A stretch of 64,000 nt of DNA from Paraburkholderia bannensis NBRC 103871 (GCF_000685015.1 NZ_BAYA01000007.1:124001-188000), one strand, 5' to 3'. Shown: positions 8,578 through 17,840, counted from the first letter of the stretch. The notes: generated by a model from the letters alone, not told the origin. Made by a program: numbers and translations.

Positions 8578-9792
8578 ATGCAGACGGAAAACAATGGCCT
8601 GCCGCTGGCGGGCGTGCGCGTGCTCGATCTTTCGCGCATTCTCGCGGGGCCTTGGAGCGCGATGGTGCTCGGCGACCTCGGTGCGGAAGTCATCAAGGTC
8701 GAGCATCCCGATCGCGGCGACGATACGCGTGACTGGGGCTTGCGCATCGGCCAGACCGAGACCGCGTACTTCAACAGCGTGAACCGCAACAAGCGCTCGA
8801 TCACGCTCGACCTGCAAACGCCCGAAGGCCAGCAGATCGCGCGCGACCTGGCGAAGACCTGCGATGTGGTGGTGCAGAACTTCAAGTTCGGCGGCGCGGA
8901 AAAGCTCGGCCTGGGCTATGAGCAATTGAGCGCGGAGAATCCGCGCCTGATCTACTGCTCGATTTCGGGCTACGACCGCACGGGTTCCGAGGCGAAGCGC
9001 CCCGGTTACGACCTCGTCGTGCAGGGCGAAGCGGGCTTGATGGCGCTGAATGGCGAGGCGACCCAGCCGCCGCTCAAGTTCGGCGTCGCGGCGGTCGACC
9101 TGTTCACGGGCATGTATTCGGCGCAGGCGATGCTCGCGGCGCTGTACCAGCGCGAGCGCAGCGGGCGCGGCCGCCACATCGAAATGGCGCTGTTCGATTG
9201 CGGCCTCATGATCACCGCCTACTACGGGCTGGAGGCGCTCGTGATGGGCGAAGATCCGCCGCGCTACGGCAACGATCATCCGTCCATCGTGCCGTATGGC
9301 GTGTTCGATGCGGCGGACGGGCCGCTCGTCATCACGGTCGGCAACAACAGCCAGTTCGAACGCTTCGCACGCGAAGTGATCGAGCGCCCCGATCTGGCCG
9401 ACGACGCGCGCTACAAGACCAATATCCAGCGCTCGCAGAATCGCGCGGCGCTGCTGCCCGAACTCAAGCGCGAACTGGGCAGCCGCCCGCGCAAGCTGCT
9501 GCTCGAACGCCTCGCGCAAGCAGGCATTCCGTGCGGCGAAGTCGCGGGCCTGCGCGAGGCGCTGCTGTCGGCGCGCGCCACCGAGGCGGGTCTCGTCACG
9601 CAGCAGCCGCACCCGCACACGGACAGCGGCACGACGCCGGTGCTCGCGCCGCCGTGGCGCTTCGACGGCGAACGCATGCCCGTGCGCCGCGCCCCGCCGC
9701 AACTGGGCGAGGCCACGCACGAGGTGCTGGCCGCGACGCTCGGTTATTCGGACGAGCAGCTTGCGCAATTGAAGGACAAGGGCGTGATCTAG
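8578..9792 (+). CDS. CaiB/BaiF family CoA-transferase
   Basis: The 404-residue product is a family III CoA-transferase. Family signs are the opening LPLAGVRVLDLSRILAGPW, followed by DLGAEVIKVEHPDRGDDTR (about residues 35-53), and the NRNKRSITLDL stretch. Such enzymes move CoA between carboxylic acids through an aspartyl-CoA anhydride. In this operon it probably activates the acid substrate for the acyl-CoA dehydrogenase pair. The ATG at 8578 follows CAGGAG at 8562, somewhat distant; a CTG two codons upstream is unlikely to be used. It is the last gene of the operon, with a terminator hairpin at 9853. Confidence 0.9.
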   Translation: MQTENNGLPLAGVRVLDLSRILAGPWSAMVLGDLGAEVIKVEHPDRGDDTRDWGLRIGQTETAYFNSVNRNKRSITLDLQTPEGQQIARDLAKTCDVVVQNFKFGGAEKLGLGYEQLSAENPRLIYCSISGYDRTGSEAKRPGYDLVVQGEAGLMALNGEATQPPLKFGVAAVDLFTGMYSAQAMLAALYQRERSGRGRHIEMALFDCGLMITAYYGLEALVMGEDPPRYGNDHPSIVPYGVFDAADGPLVITVGNNSQFERFAREVIERPDLADDARYKTNIQRSQNRAALLPELKRELGSRPRKLLLERLAQAGIPCGEVAGLREALLSARATEAGLVTQQPHPHTDSGTTPVLAPPWRFDGERMPVRRAPPQLGEATHEVLAATLGYSDEQLAQLKDKGVI

Positions 9793-9852
9793 CCCGCTGA
9801 AACCCGCTTCCGTTCAGGCGGGATCGGGAGTTGCGGACTCAAACCCGCGCAG

Positions 9853-9897
9853 ACGCCCCGCCGCGTATGCAGGACGCACGCGCCGCGGGGCGTTTTC
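9853..9897 (+). terminator. Rho-independent terminator
   Basis: ACGCCCCG at 9853-9860 pairs with CGGGGCGT at 9886-9893 with further pairing inside, followed by TTTTCGTT. It closes the CoA-transferase operon. Confidence 0.75.
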
Positions 9898-10028
9898 GTT
9901 GCGGCCGACACGGCATCGCACGCACATCGCCGCACCCGGTTATATTGCGCGTGGAACGGCGCGCGGGCCTGAGCGCGCCCGTCGTCATCCCGCTCAACAC
10001 CGTCACGCCCCGACACCGCGCCTTCGAG

Positions 10029-12191
10029 ATGGAGCACGCCTACGTCCAGTTGCTGCACCTGCTCGCCGATTACCCCGGCTGGACGCTCGCGTTCGTGGTG
10101 GTCGCCGCGTTCCTCGAATCGCTGGCGCTGATCGGCACGTTCTTCCCCGGCAGCACCGCCATGTTCATCGCGGGCGCCTTTGCGGGCACCGGCACGCTCA
10201 ACCTGGGCTGGCTGTTCGTCTGCGCCATCGGGGGCGCGGTCGCCGGCGACGCGCTGAGCTTCTGGCTCGGCCATCGATACCGCGACCGCATCGCACGCGT
10301 CTGGCCGTTCAGCAAGCACCCCGCCATCCTCGAAAAAGCCCAGGCCTACTTCGTCAGCCACGGCACGCGCAGCGTGATTCTCGCGCGCTTCGTCGCGCCG
10401 CTGCGCGCCGTGGTGCCGATCGTCGCGGGCATGGCGGGCATGGCGCCGTGGCGCTTTTTCATGATGAACGTGGTGTCGGCGCTGGTGTGGGCGCCCGCGC
10501 ACATCCTGCCAGGCGTGGTGTTCGGCGCGTCGCTGCAACTGGCGGGCGCGGTGTCGTTCCGGCTGGTGGTCGCGCTCGCCATCATCGCGCTCACGCTGTG
10601 GCTCGTCTGGCGCTTCACGCACGTGCTGCTGGTGCACCTGGACAACTGGGCGAGCGCGTCGCGGCGCGGCGTGTCGCGCTGGGCGGCGCAGCATGAAGGC
10701 GCGGCCGCGCGGCGGCTCGTGCGCCTGCTCGACCCGAAGCAGCCCGCGCTGGGCGCGGTGCTCGCGATCACGGCGCTCGTGCCGCTGTGCGCGGCGGTGT
10801 TCTCCTATGTGCTCGGCAACCTGCTGAGCGGCGATCCGCTCGTGCAGATCGACCAGTCGGTGCGCCAGTTCCTGCAATCGATCCACACGACCTGGGCCGA
10901 CACCGTGCTCGCGCACGTCGAGACCCTCGGCAGCAACTACACGCTCGCCGCGCTCGTGCTGACCGTGACCGCCTGGATGGCCGTCGAGCGGCGCTGGCGC
11001 ACCATCACCTACTGGATGCTGGCGGCGGCGCTTTCGCAGGTGCTGATCCTCGTGCTGCGCTTCGCCATCCACCACGGCTCGCCGGGCGCGGCGCACGTGG
11101 GCGCCTACGTGTTCCCGAGCGACCGGGTGGCGTCCATGGTGATCGTCTATGGCTTCACGATGTTCCTGCTGGTGCGGCGCGTGAAGATGATCGAGGCGGC
11201 CATCGTCGCGACGGTCGGCAACGGCATCGTGGTCGCGGTCGCTTTCGCGGGGCTGTATTTCGACCGCTTCCTGTTCTCCGACGCCATTGGCGGCGCGGCC
11301 TTCGCGTCGATCTGGGTGGCGGCGGTCGTGCTGCTTTCGCTGTGGCGTTATCCGGCGCGGCCGTCCGAGCGCAACGTCATGCCGGCGATCGTGTTCGTCG
11401 TGCTGGCAGTCGCTTTCGTGTTGCAGCGCGGCGTGGCCGAGCGTCAGGCGGAACTGGCGTCGAGCGTCACGCAAACGCCCACGGTCGTCGCGCAGATGAC
11501 GTGGACCGACACGCTCTGGCGCAACCTCGCCTGCTACCGCGTGGACATGAAAGGCGAGCGGCGCGAGCCGATGACGCTCCAGTGGGCCGCCAGCGCCGCC
11601 GACCTGCGCGCCGCGCTGCTCGAAGCGGGCTGGACTGAGGGCGGCCAGTTCACGGCGAAAAGCGTGCTTTCGCTGATCGCGCCGAACGTGGACGCGCTGT
11701 CGCTGCCGCTGCTGCCCAAGCTCAATAACGGCTTGCCGTCGCCGCTGGTGTTCGCGCGTGTGCACATCCCCGACGATCCGGCGCGCCCCGGCAGCCGCCG
11801 CGACGTGCTGCGCTTCTGGCCGACCGGCTATGCGCTGGCCGCGCGCGCGGACTCGACGGCGGCGGAAGACGCGCGCAACGACCTGCAAGCCGATGCGATC
11901 ACGCCCGCGACCCGCGTGGTCAGCGATGCGGCCGGGAAAAAGGTGATCGCCGCACCGCCAGGCCCCGAACTCACGCCGATCTGGGTCGGCTCGATGGTTC
12001 ACGAGCGCCTGCGGCGCGCGTCGTGGCCGTTCAACGTGCTCACCACCTACGTCGACCATGACCATCGCACGCCGATCGTGCTCGACGGCAAGAGCGGCGG
12101 GCCGCCCGCCGGCTGGCGCGCCGTCACCATGCCTGGCAGCGAGGGCTGCGAGGGCCGGGCCGTGATGCTGGTGGTGTCGGGCGGACGTTAA
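10029..12191 (+). CDS. DedA-PAP2-LssY composite membrane protein with eroded PAP2 motifs
   Basis: A 720-residue protein with three parts. Residues 1-210 form a DedA/VTT domain with the hallmark FLESLALIGTFFPGSTAM near residue 28 and RFVAPLRAVVPIVAG. Residues about 240-440 are a PAP2-like six-helix domain, and residues 470-720 a soluble LssY C-terminal domain. DedA proteins act in lipid flipping and membrane homeostasis. The PAP2 catalytic motifs are degenerate: the PSGH motif reads PSDR (residues 363-366), the Lys/Arg-Pro motif is lost, and the last motif keeps only SDAIGG near residue 417 without its histidine. It is therefore probably not a phosphatase. The ATG at 10029 has no clear ribosome binding site; the start is uncertain. 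Confidence 0.8.
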   Translation: MEHAYVQLLHLLADYPGWTLAFVVVAAFLESLALIGTFFPGSTAMFIAGAFAGTGTLNLGWLFVCAIGGAVAGDALSFWLGHRYRDRIARVWPFSKHPAILEKAQAYFVSHGTRSVILARFVAPLRAVVPIVAGMAGMAPWRFFMMNVVSALVWAPAHILPGVVFGASLQLAGAVSFRLVVALAIIALTLWLVWRFTHVLLVHLDNWASASRRGVSRWAAQHEGAAARRLVRLLDPKQPALGAVLAITALVPLCAAVFSYVLGNLLSGDPLVQIDQSVRQFLQSIHTTWADTVLAHVETLGSNYTLAALVLTVTAWMAVERRWRTITYWMLAAALSQVLILVLRFAIHHGSPGAAHVGAYVFPSDRVASMVIVYGFTMFLLVRRVKMIEAAIVATVGNGIVVAVAFAGLYFDRFLFSDAIGGAAFASIWVAAVVLLSLWRYPARPSERNVMPAIVFVVLAVAFVLQRGVAERQAELASSVTQTPTVVAQMTWTDTLWRNLACYRVDMKGERREPMTLQWAASAADLRAALLEAGWTEGGQFTAKSVLSLIAPNVDALSLPLLPKLNNGLPSPLVFARVHIPDDPARPGSRRDVLRFWPTGYALAARADSTAAEDARNDLQADAITPATRVVSDAAGKKVIAAPPGPELTPIWVGSMVHERLRRASWPFNVLTTYVDHDHRTPIVLDGKSGGPPAGWRAVTMPGSEGCEGRAVMLVVSGGR

Positions 12192-12230
12192 CAGTCTTTG
12201 AGGCTTTGAGGCTATGAAGCCTTGGGGGCG

Positions 12231-12506
12231 TCAGCCTTTCGGCCCGTCGCCCCAGTTGCCCGCCGCATGAAAATGGTCGATGCGCTTGCGAGCGTCGCTG
12301 TAGGCCGCGTCCAGCGCGGCATCGGGGCCGACGTAATTGCGCATCATGTCGTGAAAGCGCACGCTGCGCCCTTCCAGATGCGCGTCTGCGCCGTGCCGGC
12401 AGATGTAGCCGCTGTAGTGGAACAGCGGCTCGGGCGAGCGCGGCCCGAACGCCGGAATCGGCAACACCCAGATTTCGAAGCCTTCGTGCTCGGTGTGATC
12501 CCACAT
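12231..12506 (-). CDS. Conserved hypothetical protein
   Basis: A 91-residue soluble protein that starts MWDHTEHEGFEIWVLPIPAF at ATG 12506, behind a good AGAGGAGA site. It has no signal peptide or membrane segment and is rich in His, Trp and aromatic residues, with HYSGYICRHGAD in the middle. I do not recognise a characterised family. It stands alone on the minus strand between the DedA-like gene and the DyP peroxidase gene, and its promoter must lie in 12507-12650. Confidence 0.6.
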   Translation of the reverse strand: MWDHTEHEGFEIWVLPIPAFGPRSPEPLFHYSGYICRHGADAHLEGRSVRFHDMMRNYVGPDAALDAAYSDARKRIDHFHAAGNWGDGPKG

Positions 12507-12675
12507 GGTGCGTCTCCTCTCTTGTCGGCACTCACCGTTGATCCCGGACAAAAACAGCTTGCAACGCGACTATGCTCCCACGTCGCGACTTCTGCGTGCA
12601 AATTACGGGCAAACCGCTTGTTTCCACGAGTTTGGCTACACTATGCGGCACACGGCCCGGCAGGGCCGCGCGAGG

Positions 12676-12708
12676 CAACAGCAAGACAACAGCAAGACAA
12701 CAAGCAAC
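12676..12708 (+). repeat. 11-bp direct repeat in the DyP leader
   Basis: The unit CAACAGCAAGA occurs twice in tandem (12676-12697) followed by a partial third copy (CAACAAGCAAC). It lies 45-77 bases before the DyP peroxidase start codon, so it would be in the leader or near the promoter. Its role is unknown. Confidence 0.6.
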
Positions 12709-12752
12709 GCGCCACAAACCCGCAGCAGACTAATCGAGCGATACCCCACATC

Positions 12753-13829
12753 ATGACGCCGGCCTCACTCACGCAGGAACCGCAGTCCGTCTCCAGCGCC
12801 GTCACGCGCAGCGCCTTTTTTATCGTCGCCACCATCAACGAAGATGCCACGAGCCGCGCCGCCGTGCGCGCCTGGTGCGCCGACGTCGCCAATCTCGTGC
12901 GCGCGGTCGGCAAGCGCGTGCCGGGCGGCAACCTTTCGTGCGTCGTGGGCTTTTCTTCAGACGCCTGGGACAAGCTGTTCGGCGAGCCGCGCCCCGCGGG
13001 CCTGCATCCGTTCCGCGAATTCGGCTCGGGCGAGCGCAAGGCCATCGCCACGCCGGGCGACCTGATCATGCACATTCGCGCCGACCAGACCGACCTGTGC
13101 TTCGAACTCGCCACGCAACTGATGAAGCGCCTGGAAGACGCCGTCGTCACCGTGGATGAAGTCCACGGTTTCCGTAACTTCGACATGCGCGCGATGATCG
13201 GTTTCGTCGACGGCACGGAAAACCCCGAGGGCGACGAAGCCGTGCATTTCACGGTGATCCAGGACGAAGACCCCGAGTTCGCGGGCGGCAGCTACGTGCT
13301 GGTGCAGAAGTACCTGCACGACATGAAAGGCTGGAACGCGCTGCCCGTGGAAGCGCAGGAACACATCATCGGCCGCACCAAGCTGCAGGACATCGAACTC
13401 GACGAAGACGTGAAGCCGAGCTGGTCGCACAGCTCGCTGACCACGCTCGACGACGCCGAAGGCAACGAAATCAAGATCCTGCGCGACAACATGCCGTTCG
13501 GCCGTCCGGGCCAGGGCGAATTCGGCACCTACTTCATCGGCTACGCGCGCGATCCGCAGCCCATCGAACAGATGCTGGAAAACATGTTCGTCGGCCTGCC
13601 GCCGGGCAACTACGACCGCCTGCTGGACTTCAGCCGCGCCGTGACCGGCGGCCTGTTCTTCGTGCCTTCGCAGCCGCTGCTCGAAGCGCTCGCAGACCGT
13701 GTGCCGGGGGCCGCGCCCACCATCGCCGTCGATAACCATAAACAGACTGAATCCGAGCCTGCCGCTGCAGTTTCCGCAGACGGCTCGCTCGCCATCGGAT
13801 CCCTTAAAGGAGCACCCCGGTATGAATAA
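12753..13829 (+). CDS. Dyp-type heme peroxidase, encapsulin cargo
   Basis: The 358-residue enzyme is a dye-decolourising peroxidase. The distal GFVDG motif is at residues 150-154 (catalytic Asp153), the likely proximal heme ligand is His226 in SWSHSSLT, and the distal Arg is Arg244 in ILRDNMPFG. DyP enzymes oxidise phenolic and dye-like compounds with H2O2. After a low-complexity linker the protein ends with DGSLAIGSLKG plus five residues, matching the cargo-loading peptide by which DyPs are packed into encapsulins. The stop codon overlaps the start of the encapsulin gene by 8 bases. The chosen ATG at 12753 has no strong ribosome binding site but begins the family's usual N-terminus. Confidence 0.93.
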   Translation: MTPASLTQEPQSVSSAVTRSAFFIVATINEDATSRAAVRAWCADVANLVRAVGKRVPGGNLSCVVGFSSDAWDKLFGEPRPAGLHPFREFGSGERKAIATPGDLIMHIRADQTDLCFELATQLMKRLEDAVVTVDEVHGFRNFDMRAMIGFVDGTENPEGDEAVHFTVIQDEDPEFAGGSYVLVQKYLHDMKGWNALPVEAQEHIIGRTKLQDIELDEDVKPSWSHSSLTTLDDAEGNEIKILRDNMPFGRPGQGEFGTYFIGYARDPQPIEQMLENMFVGLPPGNYDRLLDFSRAVTGGLFFVPSQPLLEALADRVPGAAPTIAVDNHKQTESEPAAAVSADGSLAIGSLKGAPRYE

Positions 13830-14643
13830 TCTCCATCGCGAACTCGCGCCTATTTCCACGGCGGCGTGGTCGCAGATCGAAGAAGAAGTCGCACGCACCT
13901 TCAAGCGCTCGCTCGCGGGCCGCCGCGTCGTGGACGTGAACGGCCCTGGCGGCTCGGACCTGGCCGGCGTCGGCACGGGCCACCAGAACGGCATCGAAGC
14001 GCCGTTCGACGGTATCCGCGCGCGCCAGCGCGAAGTGAAGGCGCTGGTCGAGCTGCGCGTGCCGTTCGAGCTTTCTCGCGACGCCATCGACGACGTCGAG
14101 CGCGGCGCGGACGACTCCGACTGGCAGCCCGCCAAGGACGCGGCCACGCGCCTTGCATTCGCCGAAGACCGCGCGATCTTCGACGGCTACAAGGCCGCAC
14201 AGATCACGGGTATCCGCGAAGGCACGTCGAATCCGACGCTGCATCTGCCCGCCGATATCGCCGATTACCCCGCGGTGATCGCGCGTGCGCTCGAACAACT
14301 GCGCTTGCAGGGCGTGGATGGCCCGTATGCGGTGCTGCTGGGTTCGGATGCGTACACGGCGGTGAGCGAAGCAAGCGACCAGGGCTATCCGATTCTCGAA
14401 CACATTCGCCGCCTCGTGAACGGCGAGATCATCTGGGCGCCGGCGATCGACGGCGGCGCGATTGTGAGCACGCGCGGCGGCGACTTTGCGTTCCATCTGG
14501 GCCAGGACGTGTCGATCGGTTATTCGTCGCATGACGACAAGAGCGTGCGTCTTTACCTGCAGGAGAGCTTCACGTTCATGATGCTGACGGCCGAGGCTTC
14601 GGTGTCGGTCGCGGGCGAGGTCGAAGACGCGAAGGCCAAATAA
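13822..14643 (+). CDS. Family 1 encapsulin shell protein
   Basis: A 273-residue HK97-fold shell protein of the linocin M18/encapsulin family. Family features are the opening NNLHRELAPISTAAWSQIEEE, the FKRSLAGRRVVDVNGP segment and the end YLQESFTFMMLTAEASV. It would assemble into an icosahedral protein compartment enclosing the DyP peroxidase encoded just upstream. The start ATG lies inside the last codons of the peroxidase (TATGAATAA), with AAAGGAGC at 13806-13813, so the pair is likely translationally coupled. A strong terminator follows at 14671. Confidence 0.95.
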   Translation: MNNLHRELAPISTAAWSQIEEEVARTFKRSLAGRRVVDVNGPGGSDLAGVGTGHQNGIEAPFDGIRARQREVKALVELRVPFELSRDAIDDVERGADDSDWQPAKDAATRLAFAEDRAIFDGYKAAQITGIREGTSNPTLHLPADIADYPAVIARALEQLRLQGVDGPYAVLLGSDAYTAVSEASDQGYPILEHIRRLVNGEIIWAPAIDGGAIVSTRGGDFAFHLGQDVSIGYSSHDDKSVRLYLQESFTFMMLTAEASVSVAGEVEDAKAK

Positions 14644-14670
14644 GCCTGACGTGGTTCGCATCGCATGAAA

Positions 14671-14702
14671 AAAAGGGGCGCTCAATCGAGCGCCCCTTTT
14701 CA
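14671..14702. terminator. Bidirectional terminator between encapsulin and TonB receptor genes
   Basis: AAAAGGGGCGCTC (14671-14683) and its perfect complement (14688-14700) form a 13-bp stem with a 4-base loop, flanked by A and T runs on both sides, so it can end both convergent transcripts. Confidence 0.9.
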
Positions 14703-14722
14703 TTCACCAGCCGTTCAAGCCA

Positions 14723-16960
14723 TCACTGATAAAAATTCAGCGTCACGACTGCCGAGCGACCCGGCGCCCACGTTGCGTAGATCGGGTACGCGCTCTGGTA
14801 GTACTCCTTGTCGAAGATATTGTTCACGTTGAGCTGCAAATCGATCTTCTTCGAGACGCGCCACGTCGCCGACGCATCGAAACGCGCATAGCCCGGCGTC
14901 CACTTGCGCGAAGTCGACGACACCGACGCATAGGTCAGGCTCGACACCGTCGCGCCCGCGCCCAGCGTGAGCTTCGGCAGCACGTCGTAGCTCGTCCACA
15001 GCGTGAAGTTGTGCTTGGGCACCATCACCATCGGCAAGCCCGAATTCTGCGGCGCGGTCGGGCCCGCGTTGGTCGTGATCGCATCCAGGTACGAGTAACC
15101 GCCGAACACCGCCCACTTGTTCGTCACATTGCCCGCGAAGCCGAACTCGAAACCGCGCACGCGTTGCGAGCCCGCGTTGATCGTGCCGCCCAGGCCGTCG
15201 CTCACGCGCGCGTTGGTCTTGTCGGTCTGGAACAGCGCCGTGGTCAGCGACAGGCGCTGGTCGAGCACGTCCCACTTCGCGCCCACTTCGATATTGCGCG
15301 AGCGCTCCGGCGCGAGATTCTGGTTGGTTGCCGTGAGCTGGTCGGTGCCGCCGCCAAGGCCCGAGTTCGCACCCGGCGGGTTCGACGACGTGCCGTACGA
15401 CGCGTACAGGCTCACCGTATGAACCGGCTTGAAAACCAGGCCGAATTGATAGCTGAACAGGTTCGACGTATTGCTCAGGTCGGCGACGCCCTGCTGCTGC
15501 GCGTTCACGTCATAGCGGTCGAAGCGCATGCCCGCATTGAAGATCCAGCGATCCGACAGTTGCACGCTGTCGAACAGATACGCCGACGCGATATTCGTGC
15601 GCGTGCGCGTCGCCGGCCCCGGGAAGCTCTTGTCGCCGTTGAGCAGGATGCTGCCCGTCCAGGGATTGTTCGGGTTCCAGCCGTTGACCGTCGTGCAGTT
15701 GTACGCGATCGAGCACGGGCCGCCCGAGCGGATATTGTTACCCGCCGAATCGGTCACGAGATAACCTTCGTAGAGATCCTGCTCGTGGCTGAATTCCACG
15801 CCTGCCGTGAGCGTGTGGCGCATGCCGTAGAGATCGAACTTGCCGTTCGCCTCGGTCTGGTTCGACACGCTGTTGGTCGCGTACTTGCCGCTCTTGGCCT
15901 GCAGGCTCAGGATGTTCGAGGTCGCGCTGGTCAGCTGCGGATTGGTCGCGATGTAGTCGAGCGTCGAGCGGCCGAACATCGTCGTGTTCTTGATCTTCCA
16001 CGCGTCGTTGATGCGGTGCTCGACCTTGATTTCGCCGGTGTCGTTCTGGCCGCGGCGATAGTCGCGCGAATTCAGGCCGTAAAACTGGCTGCGATTGCTC
16101 GAAATCGGCGTGCCGCCCGTCGAACGGAACGGCACGCTGAAGTCCGGCATGTCGTAGGTGTTCAGGTGGTAATAGCTCAGCGTCACCGTGGTCGGCGAGT
16201 TCAAGCCGAACGCGATCGACGGCGCCACGCCCCAGCGCTTGCTGTAGACATTGGTGCGGCCCGCCACATCGGAATCGTGGCCCATCACGTTCAGGCGGAA
16301 CGCGCTGGTGTCGTCGATCTTCTGGTTCCAGTCGATGGTCGCGCGGCGGAAGCTGTCCGTGCCCAGCCCGACGCTGCCGTTGATGAAGTTATCGGCCGTC
16401 GGCGTCTTGGTGGTGATGTCGATGCTGCCGCCCACCGAGCCGCGCCCCGCGTAGACCGAGTCCGGGCCCTTCACGACGCTGATGTTCTCGACGTCGAAGG
16501 TCTCGCGGTTCTGCACGCCCGAGTCGCGCATGCCGTCCACGAAAATCGAGTTGCGCGATTCGAAGCCGCGAATCACCGGACGATCCGCCGACGGATTTGC
16601 CGCCGCGTCGCCGCCCAGGAAGGTGATGCCGGGCACCGTGCGCAGCGCGTCCTCGAAGGTCGAGACGTTCTTCTGCTTGAGCACTTCCTGCGGAATCACC
16701 GTGACCGAGCGCGGCGTGTCGATGAGCGGCGAGGTGAACTTGTACGAGGACAGCGACTTGGTCTGCATCTCGGACGGCGCCGACGAGCTGATCTTGACGG
16801 CAGGCAGCGTGGCGTCGGCTGCTGCAGCGGCAGCGCTCGACGAGGCCGGCACGGCAGGCGCGGCCTGGGCGTGGGCCGCTTGAGTAGCGAAGAAACCGGA
16901 GCAATACAGGGCTGCTACGGACGCGACTGTGCGCATCCGCGTCGGGAAGATGACGGACAT
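14723..16960 (-). CDS. TonB-dependent siderophore receptor
   Basis: A 745-residue outer-membrane receptor. After a signal peptide (ending near AAHAQ) come an Ala/Ser-rich linker, the plug domain with RSVTVIPQEVLKQ and TVPGITFLGGDAAANPSADR, and a 22-strand-type beta barrel ending in the aromatic VTLNFYQ. It resembles ferrichrome or catecholate siderophore receptors of the CirA/FhuE type; the exact ligand is not readable. The ATG at 16960 was chosen over the GTG at 16987 because it begins a normal signal peptide; neither has a clear ribosome binding site. A Fur box at 17052-17070 indicates iron repression. No siderophore synthesis genes are adjacent. Confidence 0.9.
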   Translation of the reverse strand: MSVIFPTRMRTVASVAALYCSGFFATQAAHAQAAPAVPASSSAAAAAADATLPAVKISSSAPSEMQTKSLSSYKFTSPLIDTPRSVTVIPQEVLKQKNVSTFEDALRTVPGITFLGGDAAANPSADRPVIRGFESRNSIFVDGMRDSGVQNRETFDVENISVVKGPDSVYAGRGSVGGSIDITTKTPTADNFINGSVGLGTDSFRRATIDWNQKIDDTSAFRLNVMGHDSDVAGRTNVYSKRWGVAPSIAFGLNSPTTVTLSYYHLNTYDMPDFSVPFRSTGGTPISSNRSQFYGLNSRDYRRGQNDTGEIKVEHRINDAWKIKNTTMFGRSTLDYIATNPQLTSATSNILSLQAKSGKYATNSVSNQTEANGKFDLYGMRHTLTAGVEFSHEQDLYEGYLVTDSAGNNIRSGGPCSIAYNCTTVNGWNPNNPWTGSILLNGDKSFPGPATRTRTNIASAYLFDSVQLSDRWIFNAGMRFDRYDVNAQQQGVADLSNTSNLFSYQFGLVFKPVHTVSLYASYGTSSNPPGANSGLGGGTDQLTATNQNLAPERSRNIEVGAKWDVLDQRLSLTTALFQTDKTNARVSDGLGGTINAGSQRVRGFEFGFAGNVTNKWAVFGGYSYLDAITTNAGPTAPQNSGLPMVMVPKHNFTLWTSYDVLPKLTLGAGATVSSLTYASVSSTSRKWTPGYARFDASATWRVSKKIDLQLNVNNIFDKEYYQSAYPIYATWAPGRSAVVTLNFYQ

Positions 16961-17329
16961 GGTTGAGCGGTTTGATCGAAGGCGCACGCCTGTGCGCCAC
17001 GGGACATTACGCGTCCACCGCGCCAGGAAATGCTGGGTGTTGTCGTTTTTTGAGAATGCGAATGTTTCTCATTCGCTTCAGCAATTGTAATTACTCGTCA
17101 TAGTCATGTAAACACTGAATATGCGATTTGTAGGATTTCGCTGACAGAATGACGGTATTCGACGGCGGGCTTTCACCGTTGCCCGCTCGTCGCCCGACGA
17201 TATTGAGCGCTACGCTGCGCGCCTTCGGGCCGGTATGATGGCGCTCTCGCACCGGGCGCGCGGCCAGCCGGACAACGCTCGCAGCGGCGCGAACGCATCC
17301 ATTCACGAACGACCCAGAGGAAGACCGCC
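16961..17329. other. Divergent intergenic region, 369 bp
   Basis: The region carries promoters for the TonB receptor (left) and ppnP (right). Bases 17040-17130 are AT-rich and include the Fur box. No gene was found in it. Confidence 0.6.
17052..17070 (-). promoter_or_regulatory. Fur box
   Basis: GAGAATGCGAATGTTTCTC is a 19-bp imperfect palindrome with GAGAA/TTCTC ends that matches 13 of 19 positions of the classical Fur consensus. It lies about 90 bases upstream of the TonB receptor start. Confidence 0.7.
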
Positions 17330-17650
17330 ATGACGGCAGCAGCACAATTCGACCAGGTTTCCGTTATCAAGCGCGCCAACGTCTATTTCGACGGCAAGTG
17401 CGTGTCGCACACCGTGCTGTTCGCCGACGGCAGCCGCAAGACGCTCGGCGTGATCCTGCCGTGCCAGCTGAACTTCGGCACCGACGCGCCCGAGCTGATG
17501 GAAGTGCAGGCCGGCAAGTGCCGCATCCGCCTGGACGGCAGCGACGAGTGGAAGAGCTACGGCGCGGGCGAGTCGTTCTCGGTGCCGGGCAAGAGCCGCT
17601 TCGATATCGAAGTGACCGAGACGCTCGACTACGTTTGCAGCTACCTGTAA
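17330..17650 (+). CDS. ppnP: Pyrimidine/purine nucleoside phosphorylase PpnP
   Basis: A 106-residue cupin-like protein of the former DUF1255/YaiE family. The order of motifs [40 protein letters not shown] and a C-terminal [14 protein letters not shown] matches PpnP over the full length. The enzyme phosphorolyses a wide range of nucleosides to base and ribose 1-phosphate in the cytoplasm. GAGGAAG lies before the ATG. It is a single-gene unit with a terminator at 17681. Confidence 0.93.
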   Translation: MTAAAQFDQVSVIKRANVYFDGKCVSHTVLFADGSRKTLGVILPCQLNFGTDAPELMEVQAGKCRIRLDGSDEWKSYGAGESFSVPGKSRFDIEVTETLDYVCSYL

Positions 17651-17680
17651 GCGCATCGGGCCTACGGGCTTCGCATCGAG

Positions 17681-17713
17681 CGCCCGCCGTGCCTTGCGCG
17701 CGGCGGGCGTTTT
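17681..17713 (+). terminator. Rho-independent terminator after ppnP
   Basis: CGCCCGCCG (17681-17689) pairs with CGGCGGGCG (17701-17709), followed by TTTTCTTT. Confidence 0.85.
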
Positions 17714-17840
17714 CTTTGCTGCGCCCGCAACGTCTACAACGTCTGCCACCTGCATCGCAGCCCGGGCGCGCCCGCAAAGCGCCATCGCTACAATAAACGC
17801 CGTATTTCCCGCCCCCTCGTATCTCTTCCTTCCCCCTGCC

